A stretch of DNA of 33,740 nucleotides from Planctomycetota bacterium (lineage in GTDB: Bacteria; Planctomycetota; UBA8108; SXIK01), in the NCBI GenBank assembly GCA_016209535.1, contig JACQVW010000621.1:1-33740 (forward strand), given 5' to 3'. The notes under the pieces are model-generated. The model made no database searches, had not been told where the DNA came from, and was given only the letters and a program-made list of their open reading frames with translations. The translations under genes and the position numbers were made by a program. Of this stretch, positions 22,521-33,500 are shown in pieces. How positions within the stretch are numbered: the first letter of the stretch is position 1; each line of letters opens with the position of its first letter.

Positions 22521-24610
22521 TCGAACGTCAGCCCGTCGATCCAGACCGTGAAGGGGTCGCCGCCCCAGGAGTCGAGCGAGATGCTCACCGCGTCCACGCG
22601 CTCGAGCCCCGCGCCGCCCGCGCCGCCCGTCGCGTCCACGGCCCACTCGGCGTCGCCCCGGAGCGGCGCCCTCACGTGCATCCAGGTCCAGCGCGCCTCG
22701 CTGTAGGGCGCGCCGACCAGGAGGTTGCGCCCGCCCGAGGGCTGGATCCTCACGGCGCCGTCCCTCGAGTGGAGCCTGACCACGGGCCCCGGCTCCTGGA
22801 AGCCGGGGATGTTCGGGGTCTCGGCGCGCAGCCAGAAGCTCACGTGGGTCTTCCTCGAGAGGTCCCAGGCCGCGTCGCGCTCCCGCGGGAACACCGCCGT
22901 CGCGTACATGCCCTTGTAGGGGTTCGGGGTGAAGCGCAGGGAAGACCTGCCGGCGACCGCGTCCGGGTCATCGTCGAAGAGCACGCGGCCGGTCCCGTCG
23001 GCGTTCCCCTGCATCTCGAAGCCCCAGCGGGCCGCCTCGCCCTCGGTGCCGAGCTCCTCCCGGACCAGGGCCGCCACGACGAGGTCGCGGAAGCCCAGGT
23101 CGGCGAGGACGCCGTTCGAGACGGTCACGCCGACCCTGTAGAAGCCCGGCCGATCGAAGGTGCGGCGGGCCACGGCCTCCGTGGCGACGGCTCCGCCCAG
23201 GTCCCAGCGGAAGCTCAGCGGGCGCCCTGCCGGGTCCGCGCTCCGCGAGGCGTCGAAGACGACGGGGACCCCGACGAGGGCCCGCGCCGGAGCCGAGACC
23301 TCGGCCCGCGGCGCGAGCGTCACCGCCGGATCGTCCTTTGCCTCGACGAGGTTCGTCACGTCCTCGAGGAAGTTGCCCTCGGCGTTTCCCGAGAATCGGT
23401 TCCGCGCGAGGTGGACCCAGTCTCCCCAGCGCCCCCAGATCCCGAAGCGGTTCTCCTCGATCCGGCTCTCCTGGACGATCCAGTGGTGCGTGCGCCAGGC
23501 CTTCCCCTTCGTCCCGGCGTCGCCGCGGAAGGCGATGCCCGCCCCGGCGTTGTGGTGCAGGTGGTTCCCCTGGATCACCGTGTGGCTGGAGGAGCCCCCG
23601 ACGATGACGATCCCTCCGTGCCCGAAGCCGGGCTCGGGGGCGTTGTGGAAGCCCGAGGGGAGGCCGTTCCAGGCGGCCTCGTTGCCGATGAGCCGCGTCT
23701 GGTCGCTGCCGCCGAGCCAGAAGCCGTAGCTGCCGTGGTTCGCCCGGTTCCGGATGTACGTGTTCCCCGGGCTCCAGGACTCGATGCAGTTGTTGTTGGC
23801 GTAGGAGCAGTCGTTCTCGATGAAGACGTTCCCCGTCGAGACCCAGCCGTTCAAGACGCGGATGAAGACCCCGTCGCCGCCGTGGGTGATGTCGTTCCTC
23901 CAGAAGCGGTTCTGGTTCGAGCCACTCTCGATGAGGACGCACGTCGAGTCGCGCGCGTGGACCTCGCCGGGCTTGATGCGGAGGCCCCAGGAGAGGTTGT
24001 TCTCGAGGACCGTGTTCCTGGACGACGTCCAGAGCTTCAGGCAGACATTCGACGCCCGCGAGAGGTCGTTGCGCTCGATCAGGTTGTCATCGCAGCCCGA
24101 GAGGTCGAGGGCGTTCCACACGTCGTGGGCCGTGCATCCGCGGATGACGCTCCGCGAGATCCTCGTGAGGACCATGCCTCCGAAGCGGCCCTGCTCGCCC
24201 CAGCCGTGCTCCGGGTCGTGGAAGTTCCCAGAGAAGTCGCAGCCCTCGATGAGCCAACCCTCGCCGCCCGCCGCGTGCAGCCCGCGCTGGAAGCCCCGGA
24301 CCTTCACGTTCCTGAGAGTCACGCCGGAGCAGCCGTCGGCGGCGATGCCGGCACCGGCGAAGCTCTTGGGGTCGCCGGCCTTCCCGGGCCCGGCGATGGT
24401 CGCCCCGTTCCCGTCGATGGTGACGTGGCTCGCGCGGATCACGATGGGCTGTTCGAGCACGGCGTCCTTCTCGAGGACCGTGTCCCGCGTGACCACGAGC
24501 GGCTCGACGGGCTCGGCGGCCGGGGTCTCGAATCGGACCGAGACGGCGAGAACGGCGGCGAAGGCGGCGAGGGCGGTGAGGATCCCGGAGCCCGGACGCG
24601 CCGCGGCCAT
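22511..24610 (-). CDS. Secreted parallel beta-helix protein with PKD and sandwich domains
   Basis: A 699-residue product. The ATG at 24610 overlaps the upstream gene's stop as TGATG. A hydrophobic signal (GILTALAAFAAVLAV) leads into right-handed beta-helix repeats (about 37-420) with typical Asn-rich rungs, for example VTLRNVKVRGF, NLIERNDLSRAS, NTVLENNLSWG and SHTVIQGNHLHHNAGAGIAF. This is the NosD/CASH and pectate-lyase-like fold. A PKD domain follows (VFDASRSADPAGRPLSFRWD, about 447-520). The C-terminal galactose-binding-like sandwich (VSFWLRAETPNIPG) ends at GLTFEGP. Beta-helices of this kind are lyases, epimerases or surface polysaccharide-binding proteins; no catalytic set can be named from sequence alone. 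Coupling with the oxidoreductase upstream suggests a shared polysaccharide role. Confidence 0.8.
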   Translation of the reverse strand: MAAARPGSGILTALAAFAAVLAVSVRFETPAAEPVEPLVVTRDTVLEKDAVLEQPIVIRASHVTIDGNGATIAGPGKAGDPKSFAGAGIAADGCSGVTLRNVKVRGFQRGLHAAGGEGWLIEGCDFSGNFHDPEHGWGEQGRFGGMVLTRISRSVIRGCTAHDVWNALDLSGCDDNLIERNDLSRASNVCLKLWTSSRNTVLENNLSWGLRIKPGEVHARDSTCVLIESGSNQNRFWRNDITHGGDGVFIRVLNGWVSTGNVFIENDCSYANNNCIESWSPGNTYIRNRANHGSYGFWLGGSDQTRLIGNEAAWNGLPSGFHNAPEPGFGHGGIVIVGGSSSHTVIQGNHLHHNAGAGIAFRGDAGTKGKAWRTHHWIVQESRIEENRFGIWGRWGDWVHLARNRFSGNAEGNFLEDVTNLVEAKDDPAVTLAPRAEVSAPARALVGVPVVFDASRSADPAGRPLSFRWDLGGAVATEAVARRTFDRPGFYRVGVTVSNGVLADLGFRDLVVAALVREELGTEGEAARWGFEMQGNADGTGRVLFDDDPDAVAGRSSLRFTPNPYKGMYATAVFPRERDAAWDLSRKTHVSFWLRAETPNIPGFQEPGPVVRLHSRDGAVRIQPSGGRNLLVGAPYSEARWTWMHVRAPLRGDAEWAVDATGGAGGAGLERVDAVSISLDSWGGDPFTVWIDGLTFEGP

Positions 24611-25240
24611 CAGGGGAGCCTCCAGGGAGCGCGCAGCTCCCGGGAGAGCCTCCCGTTCGCCTCGTCGTCGCCGAGGAATCTCTCCGCCGCCGGGTCCCAG
24701 CAGAGCTTCCGCTCGAGGCGCATCGATCTCCGACCGGAGGATCGCCGGGTCGCTGGCCTCGGCCGGCTTGCGGTAGGCCTTTAAGATCCAGCCGCTCGTC
24801 CCCTCGAGGCGGACCCCTTCGGGGTTCTGGGAGGTATCGGTGAAGACCATGCGGACCCCGTTCTCATACCTGTACTCGATCCGCCAGGTCAAGGCCGTGT
24901 CCGCGAGGCCCCCCTTCCGGTCGAGCAGCGCCCGGAAGTCGCTCGTGACGTCCTTGGCCGGGACCCCCGAGAGGGCCATGGCCTCCTTCCGCGACTCGGG
25001 CTTCACGTCGCAGATGGCGACGATCCGCGCGCCGTGCTTCATGAGGCCTTCGATGTCGTGCTGTCCCCTCCGCCCCGTGCCGATGCACCCGATCGCGACC
25101 CGATCGCTCGGCGGCGCGGCGCCCCCGAGCCCGAGGACGCTCGCCGGCACGACGAGGGGCGCGCCGAGGAGGGCCGCGGCGCCCTGGAGGAGCTTGCGGC
25201 GGGAGAAAGTCTGCTGGCGGTCGTTAGCTCTGACACTCAT
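24610..25240 (-). pseudogene. Gfo/Idh/MocA oxidoreductase remnant with two internal losses and a frameshift
   Basis: ATG 25240 has GGAGG 7 bases upstream and begins a Tat signal (FSRRKLLQGAAALLGAP), followed by the Rossmann start VAIGCIGTGRRGQHDI and IVAICDVK. At DFRALLDRK (about 24915) the sequence jumps straight to GGLADTALTWRIEYRYENG, which belongs late in the family. The catalytic EKP motif and most of the substrate domain are gone. At ILRSEI (about 24724) a second loss also shifts the frame. The proper C-terminus [20 protein letters not shown] ... LRAPWRLP continues in the next frame and ends at TGA 24612-24610, overlapping the beta-helix start. Roughly half of a normal 430-residue enzyme remains, so it cannot be functional as read. 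The preserved ends and coupling show it was recently intact. Confidence 0.85.
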
Positions 25241-25406
25241 GAATGGCCTCCGGTCGCAGTGACGTCTGCGGCTGCGAGGACGCTGCAGTGGACCCAGGCG
25301 GCCAGGGTATCGGACGCCGCGCGGCGCTGGTGTGACCTCGCGCACGGGGGACCTCGAGGGTCGCTCCTCCATTGCGCGCCCCTGCCGGCGCAACTATCCT
25401 GGCGGC

Positions 25407-26600
25407 ATGGGACCTGTCGCCACGGCCAACCTGGAGGCGGAGCTGAGAGCGGGCGAGAGCTCGTTCCTCGAGCTCAAGGATGAGCGGGTGCACCCCGACA
25501 GCCTGGCCAAGGAGATGGCCGCCTTCGCCAACACCGAGGGGGGTGTGATCCTCCTCGGCGTGGCCGACGACGGCAGCGTGACCGGCATCTCTCGTCCAGA
25601 CATCGAGGAGTGGGTCTTCAACATCGCCCGCAACAACGTGAAGCCTTCGGTCCTGCCGCTCTTCGAGCTGGTCGAAGCGCAAGGCAAGAGGGTCGCGCGC
25701 ATCACCGTCCAGAAGGACCTCGCGGGGCCCTTCTCGGTCTCGGGCCGGTACTACATCCGGGCCGGCTCGACCTCCAGGGAGTGCACCAAGGAGGAGCTCG
25801 GGCGACTGTTCCAGCGCTCGCGCTACTTCTACTTCGAGGAGTCGCCTGTTCACGGGTCCGGTGTTTCGCACCTCGATCGAGACAGGATCCGCGAGTACTT
25901 CCGGCAGGTCTACGAGCACGACATCGATCGGGACGATGGGGCCGCCTGCGAGAGCCTGCTCAAGAACTCAGGGATCCTCACCCAGGAAGGTCCGGCTTCC
26001 GTCGTCGGCCTGGTGATGTTCGGCAAGCGCGACGCGGGCCAGGTCCCGCCGGTGCACGCCGTGCAGCGCTTCCTTCCCCAGGCGGGAGCGGCCTACGCGC
26101 ACTACTCCGGCACGACGATCGTCGATGCGCTTCTCGACAGCGCGCAGTTCGAGGGCACGGCGCCGGACCTGGTCGAGAGGATCTCGGAGAAGTTGCTCCT
26201 CCGACTGCCGCGGCCGTCTCGGATCGAAGGGATGAAGCGCGAGGAGCTGGTCCCGCTTCCGCGGAAGGTGCTGCGGGAGGCGCTCGTCAACGCGGTCACG
26301 CACCGCGACTACAGCCTGCAGAGCAAGGTCCGCGTGTTCCAGTTCGACGATCACCTCGAGGTCATGAGCCCGGGGGGGCTTCCCAACTCGGTCTCCATCG
26401 AGAAGATGAAGGCCTCCTACTGCGCCCACCGAAACCCGCTCGTCGTCAAGTTCATGGAGAACCTGCGCTACGTCGACGGCCTCGGTCGCGGCGTGCCCAT
26501 GATCTTCCGCTCGATGCGGGACCTGGGAGCGAAGGAGCCCGAGATCCACGCGGACGCGTCCCAGGTCAGGCTGGTGATCTGGTTCGCGCCGACCGCTTGA
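25407..26600 (+). CDS. AlbA_2 (Schlafen-like) domain ATPase / transcriptional regulator
   Basis: A 397-residue cytoplasmic protein. The N-terminal AlbA_2 domain (about 8-130) shows ESSFLELKDERV, LAKEMAAFANTEGGVILLGV and DDGSVTGI. A GHKL-type ATPase domain of the HATPase_c_4 class follows, with an N-box LREALVNAVTHRDYS (about 290-304), a Gly box EVMSPGGLP and a second lid motif VDGLGRGVPMIF. Such proteins are often annotated as RecG-like or putative DNA-binding regulators, and some relatives appear in defence or stress loci. It stands alone and is divergent from the oxidoreductase remnant, with a 166-bp gap that shows no clear promoter. Codon use matches the host, and all segments seem intact. 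No partner gene is evident. Confidence 0.85.
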   Translation: MGPVATANLEAELRAGESSFLELKDERVHPDSLAKEMAAFANTEGGVILLGVADDGSVTGISRPDIEEWVFNIARNNVKPSVLPLFELVEAQGKRVARITVQKDLAGPFSVSGRYYIRAGSTSRECTKEELGRLFQRSRYFYFEESPVHGSGVSHLDRDRIREYFRQVYEHDIDRDDGAACESLLKNSGILTQEGPASVVGLVMFGKRDAGQVPPVHAVQRFLPQAGAAYAHYSGTTIVDALLDSAQFEGTAPDLVERISEKLLLRLPRPSRIEGMKREELVPLPRKVLREALVNAVTHRDYSLQSKVRVFQFDDHLEVMSPGGLPNSVSIEKMKASYCAHRNPLVVKFMENLRYVDGLGRGVPMIFRSMRDLGAKEPEIHADASQVRLVIWFAPTA

Positions 26601-26637
26601 GGGCGGGCGGCCCCAAGGCGGTTACGATCCCCCTGTC

Positions 26638-27506
26638 ATGGTCCCACGAAGCCTCGGTCCAGCGCGGCTGACGTTGTTGCTGCTCGCCGGTGCCGCCTCG
26701 CTCCTCCTTGAGCAGCAGGCTGCGGCTGCGGCTGCGGCAGGGGCGCGGGCGGGTGCGAACCCGGACCCGGCGCAGTCACGGCGCTTCTGGCCGGCCTGGC
26801 GGGGGCCGCTCGGGACGGGGGTGGCGCCGGAAGGCGAGCCGCCGCTCGAGTGGAGCGCGGAGAGGAGGCGCTCCCCACCGAGCAGGGGCACCGCACAGCA
26901 AGCCTCACGTCGGCCTCCCCGGTGACGGACGGAGAGCGCCTCATCGTCAACTTCGGGTCCTACGGGCTCTACGCGCTCGACCTGGGCGGCGAGCTCCTCT
27001 GGAAAGCGGACCTGGGCCCGGTGCAGGTCCTTCACGGGCACGGCGAGGGGAGCTCGCCGGCCCTCCATGGCGACGCCCTCGTCGTCAACTGGGACCACGA
27101 GGGACAGTCGTTCATCGCGGCCTTCGACGTGCGCTCGGGCCGTGAGCGCTGGAAGGTCCCGCGGGACGAGGTCACCTCGTGGGCGACGCCCATCGTGGTC
27201 GAGCACGCCGGGCGCCCGCAGGTCATCGCGAGCGGCACGACTCGCGTGCGGGGATATGACCTCGCCACGGGGAGCGTGATCTGGGAGTGCGGAGGGCTGT
27301 CGGCGAACGTCGTCGCGTCGCCCGTCGCGGGGGACGGCATGGCCTTCGCGGGGAACGGCTTGACCCTCGTGCTGGAGGACGGAGACGCGCCCCGCGTGCT
27401 GGCCCGCAACCGGCTCGATGACAGCTTCAGCGCTTCCGCAGCCATCGCGGGGAAGGATCTCTTCCTGCGGGGACACCGGAGCCTGTACTGCCTCGCGGAC
27501 CGGTAG
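26638..27506 (+). pseudogene. PQQ-like beta-propeller gene broken by an internal deletion and frameshift
   Basis: ATG 26638 opens a signal peptide with an alanine run encoded by GCN repeats (LTLLLLAGAASLLLEQQ, then AAAAAAAG) and the start of a quinoprotein-like propeller, FWPAWRGPLGTGVAPEGEPP and LEWSAE. At about 26865 the frame changes and the sequence resumes as ALPTEQGHRTASLTSASPV, with later blades LIVNFGSYGLYALDLGGELL, LVVNWDHEGQSFIAAFD, RGYDLATGSVIWE and DLFLRGHRSLYCLADR. In relatives roughly 100 residues, one to two blades, lie between these points. Without them and out of frame the gene is not functional as read. BamB/PQQ-propeller proteins of this type are exported and of unknown role in Planctomycetes. 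Confidence 0.8.
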
Positions 27507-27580
27507 GAAGGAAGCCGCGCACCACCCGACCCGGGAAAGGTCGTTGACTCCAGCCTCCGGGGGGCTTACCCTGCATCCTC

Positions 27581-30500
27581 ATGAACGGGTTGGGGCCTTC
27601 GTTGTTGAGATTCTCGCTTTCCGCCCACGTCACGGTGCTGCTTGCGGCGAGCGCGCTGCCGTCCGCCCTGCGGGCGGAGGCGGACCTGGCGTTCACCCTG
27701 ACGCTCACGCCGGCGAGCCCCCGGGTGGGTGACACCATCACCTACGAGCTCCAGGGCGTGAACGTCGGCCCGGACGCCACCCAGTTCGCCTCCTTCCGCC
27801 TGACCACCTCGCTCGCGCCGCAGATCTTCGCGCCCCGCTCGATCGAGGCGAGCGGGACGGCGTGCTCCCTCGCCGCCGACGGGCGGAGCTACACTTGCGA
27901 CTACCCGCGGCTCAATCCAGGCGACCCGGTGCGGGTGACGATCGTCGGCGAGGCGATCGCCGTCGGCACGGCTTTCCTGTCCGCCGGAGTGGCCCTGCCG
28001 GACGACTCGAACCGCACCAACAACTTCCCCAGCGCGCGCCTCACGGTCTTCGAGGGCCCCGAGTTCTGCCAGGACTGCCTCGTCGGGGAGGTCGCGTGCG
28101 GGGAGACCGTCCAGAGGCGCCTGGACGACGACTGCAGGAGCAACTTCCGGTTCGTCGACATCTGGCGCTTCGAGGTGGACCGGCCCAGGTCGGTGAGCAT
28201 CGAGACGACCCTCACCATCTCCGACGGCGTCGACCTCACCGTGCGCGACGCCGAGTGCCGTCCGGTCCCGCGGGGCCCTTGCACCTTCCGCGGCGACGGG
28301 ACCACCTGCCGGTTCGACCTCCAGGCCGGCACCCACTCCGTCCTCGTGGGGGCCTCGCAGCTCAAGGACTACGAGCTGCGCGCCGACTGCGGAGGGGCCA
28401 GCTCGCTCGCCTGCACGGTCGCTCCGGACGGGGGGAGCGAGCTGCGCTGGACGAACTCCCCGCTCCACGATCCGGCGGCGCCCATCTCGATCCGGGTCAA
28501 CGGCGTCGAGGTGGCGTCGGTGCCGGGACGAGACCAGGCGGCGGTCCTGGCGCCGGAGACCCTCGCGGGCGCGCCCGACGGAGTCGCCGAGGTCTGCGTC
28601 GTCGACTCGAGCGGCCTGCCTGCCTGCTGCGCACTCCTGCTCGCGGACGACCTGGCCGTCAACTGCGGCGGCCCGAGGCTCGACGAGGCCGTCGGTACCG
28701 GCGTCGGAGACGGCCGCACCTGGCTCGAGGACACGGCGGAGAACCCGTCGATCTTCCTGGTCCAGGGCGAGGGCACGGTGGACTTCGCCGCGGCCCCGGG
28801 AGGGTTCACGGTCGCCGACACGCGGCTCGTGGAGCCGCGCTTCACCGACGATCCCCAGCGCAGCCGGCTCTTCGCCACGGCGCGGACGCGGGACGGCGAG
28901 ATCGCCTACCGCTTCGCCGTGCGGCCCGGCGACTGGGAGGTGGTCCTGCTCTTCGCCGAGGGGTCCTCGAGCGGCGGCTGCCTCGCGATCCCCGACCCCG
29001 CCGAGTCCCCCGGCTCCTGCCGCGTCTTCGACATCGCGCTCAACGGAGATCCGGTCGAGGAGCGCTTCGCCCCGCACGTCGCGGCGCAGCGCGGCCTGGG
29101 CAACCCGCTCCCCAACTCGGTCTTCGGGGTCGCCGTCGCCCGCGACTACCGGGCCCGCGGCGCCGGGCAGATCAAGGTGTCGGTCCGCGACCTCGGCCCC
29201 GGCGATCCGCCGGGCGATGCCATGCTCGAGGGGATCCTGCTCCGGCGCATCCGCCCGGCCCGCTTCGAGCTCGAGGTCGCCGGGCCCGCCTGCGGCGGCG
29301 TCCTCGAGGGGCCCGCCGGTGGGAGGTTCGCGACGGGCCTCGAGTGCACGCTCGCGACCTCGGACAACCCCTTCGACGCCGGCGCCCGCGCCTGGTCGCT
29401 GAGCCTGGCAGCCGAGGGCGCGGCGGTCTCCCTGATCTCGACCGAGGGCACCGCCGCCGCCCCGGCCGCTGCCGGCCCTCCCGGCCTCCGGCAGGGGGGA
29501 TTCGAGCTCAGCGAGCTGACCGCGGGGCCGGGCAACGAGGGAGCGGTGAGCACGGTGGTCCTCTCCTTCGAGTCGCCCGTCACCTTGCCGGCGCAAGGCA
29601 CCGTCCCCGTCGCCCGGATCGCGCTCGCGGGGACCTTCCCGCCCGTGGACTGCCGGCAGCTCGTCACGGTGTTCTACGCGGACGGGCGCTCGGGCTCCCT
29701 CGGGCCCGTGGAGAACCGGGTGCTCCAGCTCGACCTCGAGGCCGAGCCCGCGCTCGGGCGGTGCGCCTTCGAGCTCGCCGGCCTGCCCGCGGTGCCCTTC
29801 CAGCGCGGGGACTCGAACGGCGACGCCGGCGTCGACATCTCCGATGCGATCCTCGTCCTCCTGTCCCTGTTCGCCGCCGGCTTCGACCTCTCCTGCCTCG
29901 ACGCCGCCGACGCCGACGACGACGGGGAGATCACGCTGTCGGACGCCGTCGTGCTGCTCAACCACCTCTTCCGGGGCGGTCCGCGCCCTCCGGAGCCGTT
30001 CGATCGCTGCGGCACGGACCCGACGGGAGATCCCCTCGGCTGCAGCCTATACGACGCCTGCCCGCCCCCGCCCGAGGGCGGCGAGTGCCCGCCGCCCCCC
30101 TCGGGGGGTCCGGTCCTCGTCCGGAGCGCTCCCTCGCCCTTCGCGTTCCCGCCGCTCCTCAAGGGCCTCTTCGGGCGCGCGCGCCTCACCGTCCGCAACC
30201 CCCGCTCGACCCCCGTCACGGTCCGGACCGTGACCATCGACCCGCGCTTCGACGACGAGCTCTTCGCCCTGGAGGCGCTGCCGCCGCTGCCGGTGACGCT
30301 CGCCGCCGGCGAGGCCCTCGCGGCCGACCTCGCCGGCTCCTCGAGGCGCCTCGGCCTCCACCGCGTCGACGTCCGCTACGAGACCGACCGCAACGAGCAC
30401 GTCGAGGAGGTCCTCTTCGAGGTCGCCCTGGGCTCGCTGCCGGAAGTTCCCGGCGAGCTCACCATCGTCACGCTGCCGGGCCAGCCTGCCGAAGGGGCGC

Positions 30501-33500
30501 TCCTGATCTCGAACGGTGCCGCGGCCGCCGAGGACCTCGCCATCGACCTCGAGGGTGCGTCCGCCTCGGGGCCCTTCTCGGTCGACGAGAGCCTGCTGCC
30601 AGCCGCCGTGGCGCCCGGCGGGACCCTCCGCCTGCCCGTGCGCCTCCGGTTCGATGCGTCGAGCCCGGGCGAGCTGGGCGACCAGGTCCGCGGCGAGCTC
30701 CACCTGCGCTCCAACGGCCGCGAGGGAGGCGACGGAAGGAGCGGGACGCTCCACCGGGTCCGCCTCGAGGCGAGGATCAGCCCGGGCGCCACGTTCTCCG
30801 GTCCGCTGGCCATCGCCCTCGGCGGCGAGGCGACGCGCACGCTCGTGGCCGAGGCTCCGTTCCGCGCGGCGAGCTTCCGGGTCGGCACGGCCGACCCGCG
30901 CTCCGTGCGGCTCCGCGGCCCGGGCGGCGACCTCGCCGACGAGGTCCGGGGCCTGGCGCACGGCGCCCCCGTGACCTTCGCGGCCGTGGGCTCGGGCTTC
31001 GCCGAGATCGAGGTCTCCCTCGAGAGCACGGGCGCCGGGGGGGGCGGCGGACTCGCGGCTCTCCAGGAGCCCCTGGACGTCGGCAGGGAGCGGGCGACGG
31101 TCGCAACGCCGGTGCGCGCCGGGCGGCTCCTCGACGGCGGCGACGGTGGCGAGGACCGCCTCGAGATCATCTCCCTTCCCGGCGGCGATGTTCTCGCGGC
31201 CCACCGGTTCCCCGGCGACGACATCCTGCGCAACTCCGACCTGGTCGTGACCGGCAGCGGCGGGGAGGACTTCGGGCTCCTCACCCTGCGGAGCGGCCGC
31301 ACGGACATCTACCGCTTCCGCGACGGGGCGCGCGTCGCCTCGATCCCCTCCGGCGGCGGCGCGGGCGTACCCGGCGTCGACCCCGTCGTCGTGCGGCTCA
31401 CCGTGCCCGGCGATGCCGAGCCGTCGGAGGTGGGGATCTCCGTCGACTCCAGGGCCGCGCTCGTCTCCTACCGCGTGACGACCGGGGAGGTCCTGGGCAG
31501 GGTCGCGCTGCGGGTCTTCTCGGAGGCGGTCGATCTCGGCGCCGCCGAGGACGTCGATCCCGTCGTCTCCGGGAAGGAGGACGCCGGGATCGATCCGGTC
31601 CTGTTCTTCCTGGGCGACAACGGCGAGTGCTTCGCGGTCTCGCTTCCCGCGCTCGGCTCCGTCACACGCCTCGGGCAGATCGCCGGGGGCGCGCGCGTGG
31701 CCGTCGATCCTGTTCCCCTGGGATCCGGCGACGTCGCCTTCCCCGGGGCGAGCGGCGAGGTGCTCTTCGCCGTCCGCGCCGCGGGCGGCTTCCGCACCTA
31801 CCGCTACGAGCCGCTCGTCGACCGCTCGGGCGGCCAGGACGTCTTCCAGGACGCGCTCCTCGCCGAGGTCGACCCCGTGCCGACCGCGGACGGCCGCTTC
31901 CTCCTGCTCCAGACCGCTCAGGGGCACGTCCGCGTCCTCGACCGCGAGAAGCTCGACCCCCAGGGCCCTCGCGCCGGGCAGCCCCTGGTGACGCTCAGCG
32001 CGCCGTTCTCGGCGCGCTCGGTCCAGGGCGTCGACCCGATCCTCGTGGGCTACGATCCCGCGGGCGCCGCGCCCGAGGCGGACGCCCGGGTGATCGCGGC
32101 CTACGAGCGGGGCGTGGTCCGGATCTGGAGCCTCGACGGCGGCTCCCAGATCACCCTCGAGCCCCTCGCCGGCAGCTCGGGTCGCTGGGAGCGGAACATC
32201 GACGTGCTCGCGGACCCGCGCCGCGCCGACCGCGTGCACCTCTTCGACGGCGAGGGGACGATCCGCGTCGTCGACCCTCTCGGCGGCCGCCTCCTGCACA
32301 CGATCACCGGTGCGGGAGCGCCCATCGAGGGCGTGGACCCCAAGCTGTCGCCGGACGGGTCGCACCTCATCGCCGTCACCGAGCTCGGCGACGGCCAGGC
32401 GACCATCACGCTCCACGGCGTCGCCCCCGGGACCTTCGGCGTCCGGCGGGCGCTCGTGGCGGGCCTGCCGCTCCCCCAGCGCGACGTCGACCTCGCGGTG
32501 CTCGGGTCGGGCGAGGTCCTCTACACCGACCTCACCGGGACGGTGACCGCGCTCGACCTGGAGGGCACCGTCCTCTACACCGTCCCCCGGTCCGAGGGAG
32601 GCGGCGCGGTCAACGGCGTGGACCTCTCGCTCCCCGGCGACGGCGAGGCGCAGAGCGACGAGGACTGGGCGGAGCCCACCGAGGAGGAGAAGCGACGCGG
32701 CGAGCCGCCGGTGCACCCGCCGGAGGACGGCCTGCCGCCGCCGGACCCTGGCGCGCCCGACCCGGAGGCGGACCCCGAGCCGGGGAACCCCGAAGACACG
32801 CCGCGGGAGGGCGGCGGCGTCTGCCCGCTGGAGGAGGTCTGCCTCTGCGAAGGGGACGTCTTCGACCTCGCCGCCCGCGTCCCCGAGCTCCGCGACTGCC
32901 CCCCGGGCGCGCCGAGCGGCCCGAGCTCGGAGATCAAGGAGGTCAGCCGGCAGCCCGTCGCTCCCTGCGCGCAGCGGCCGGCGATCCGGTTCGAGGACCA
33001 CCTCATCCCGCTCCACGAGCTCGTCGTCCGGCCTGCCGATGCCTGCGGGGCGGACCACTACCACGCGGCGAACGGCTTCGACGCTCTCGCGCTGGACGGG
33101 ACGCGCGTCCGGGACCCCAACCCCTCGAGCTGCGGGTACGGCAAGGTCAGCGAGGTGCCCGTGGTGGCCGAGGCCTTCGAGGACTGCTCCGGCGAGGTCC
33201 TCGAGGTGCGCGGCCGGGAGGTCGTGGGCAAGGCCCCCGGCGAGTCGGTCCTCCACGTCCGTCCCTGCATCGCCCCGGGGCAGAGCCCCGAGGAGGTGAA
33301 GCCGAGGGAGATCGTCGTGACCGTGATCCGCCCCCGGAAGCTCACGGCGAAGCTTCTCGAGGACCCGGGGACGGTCGTGTCGGTCGAGAAGACCTCGGCG
33401 GGGCCCGAATGCCTCGCCGCAGCGTGCGGCGACGCCGTGCGGCTCACGGGCGAGAGCTGCCCCGCCCGCTGCGTCGAGCTCCTCGAGCTGGGCGACGCGG

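Noticed and set aside
22676-24784. A 702-codon plus-strand frame opposite the beta-helix gene
   Set aside because: Shadow of the minus-strand gene, which has a signal peptide, beta-helix rungs and a PKD domain.
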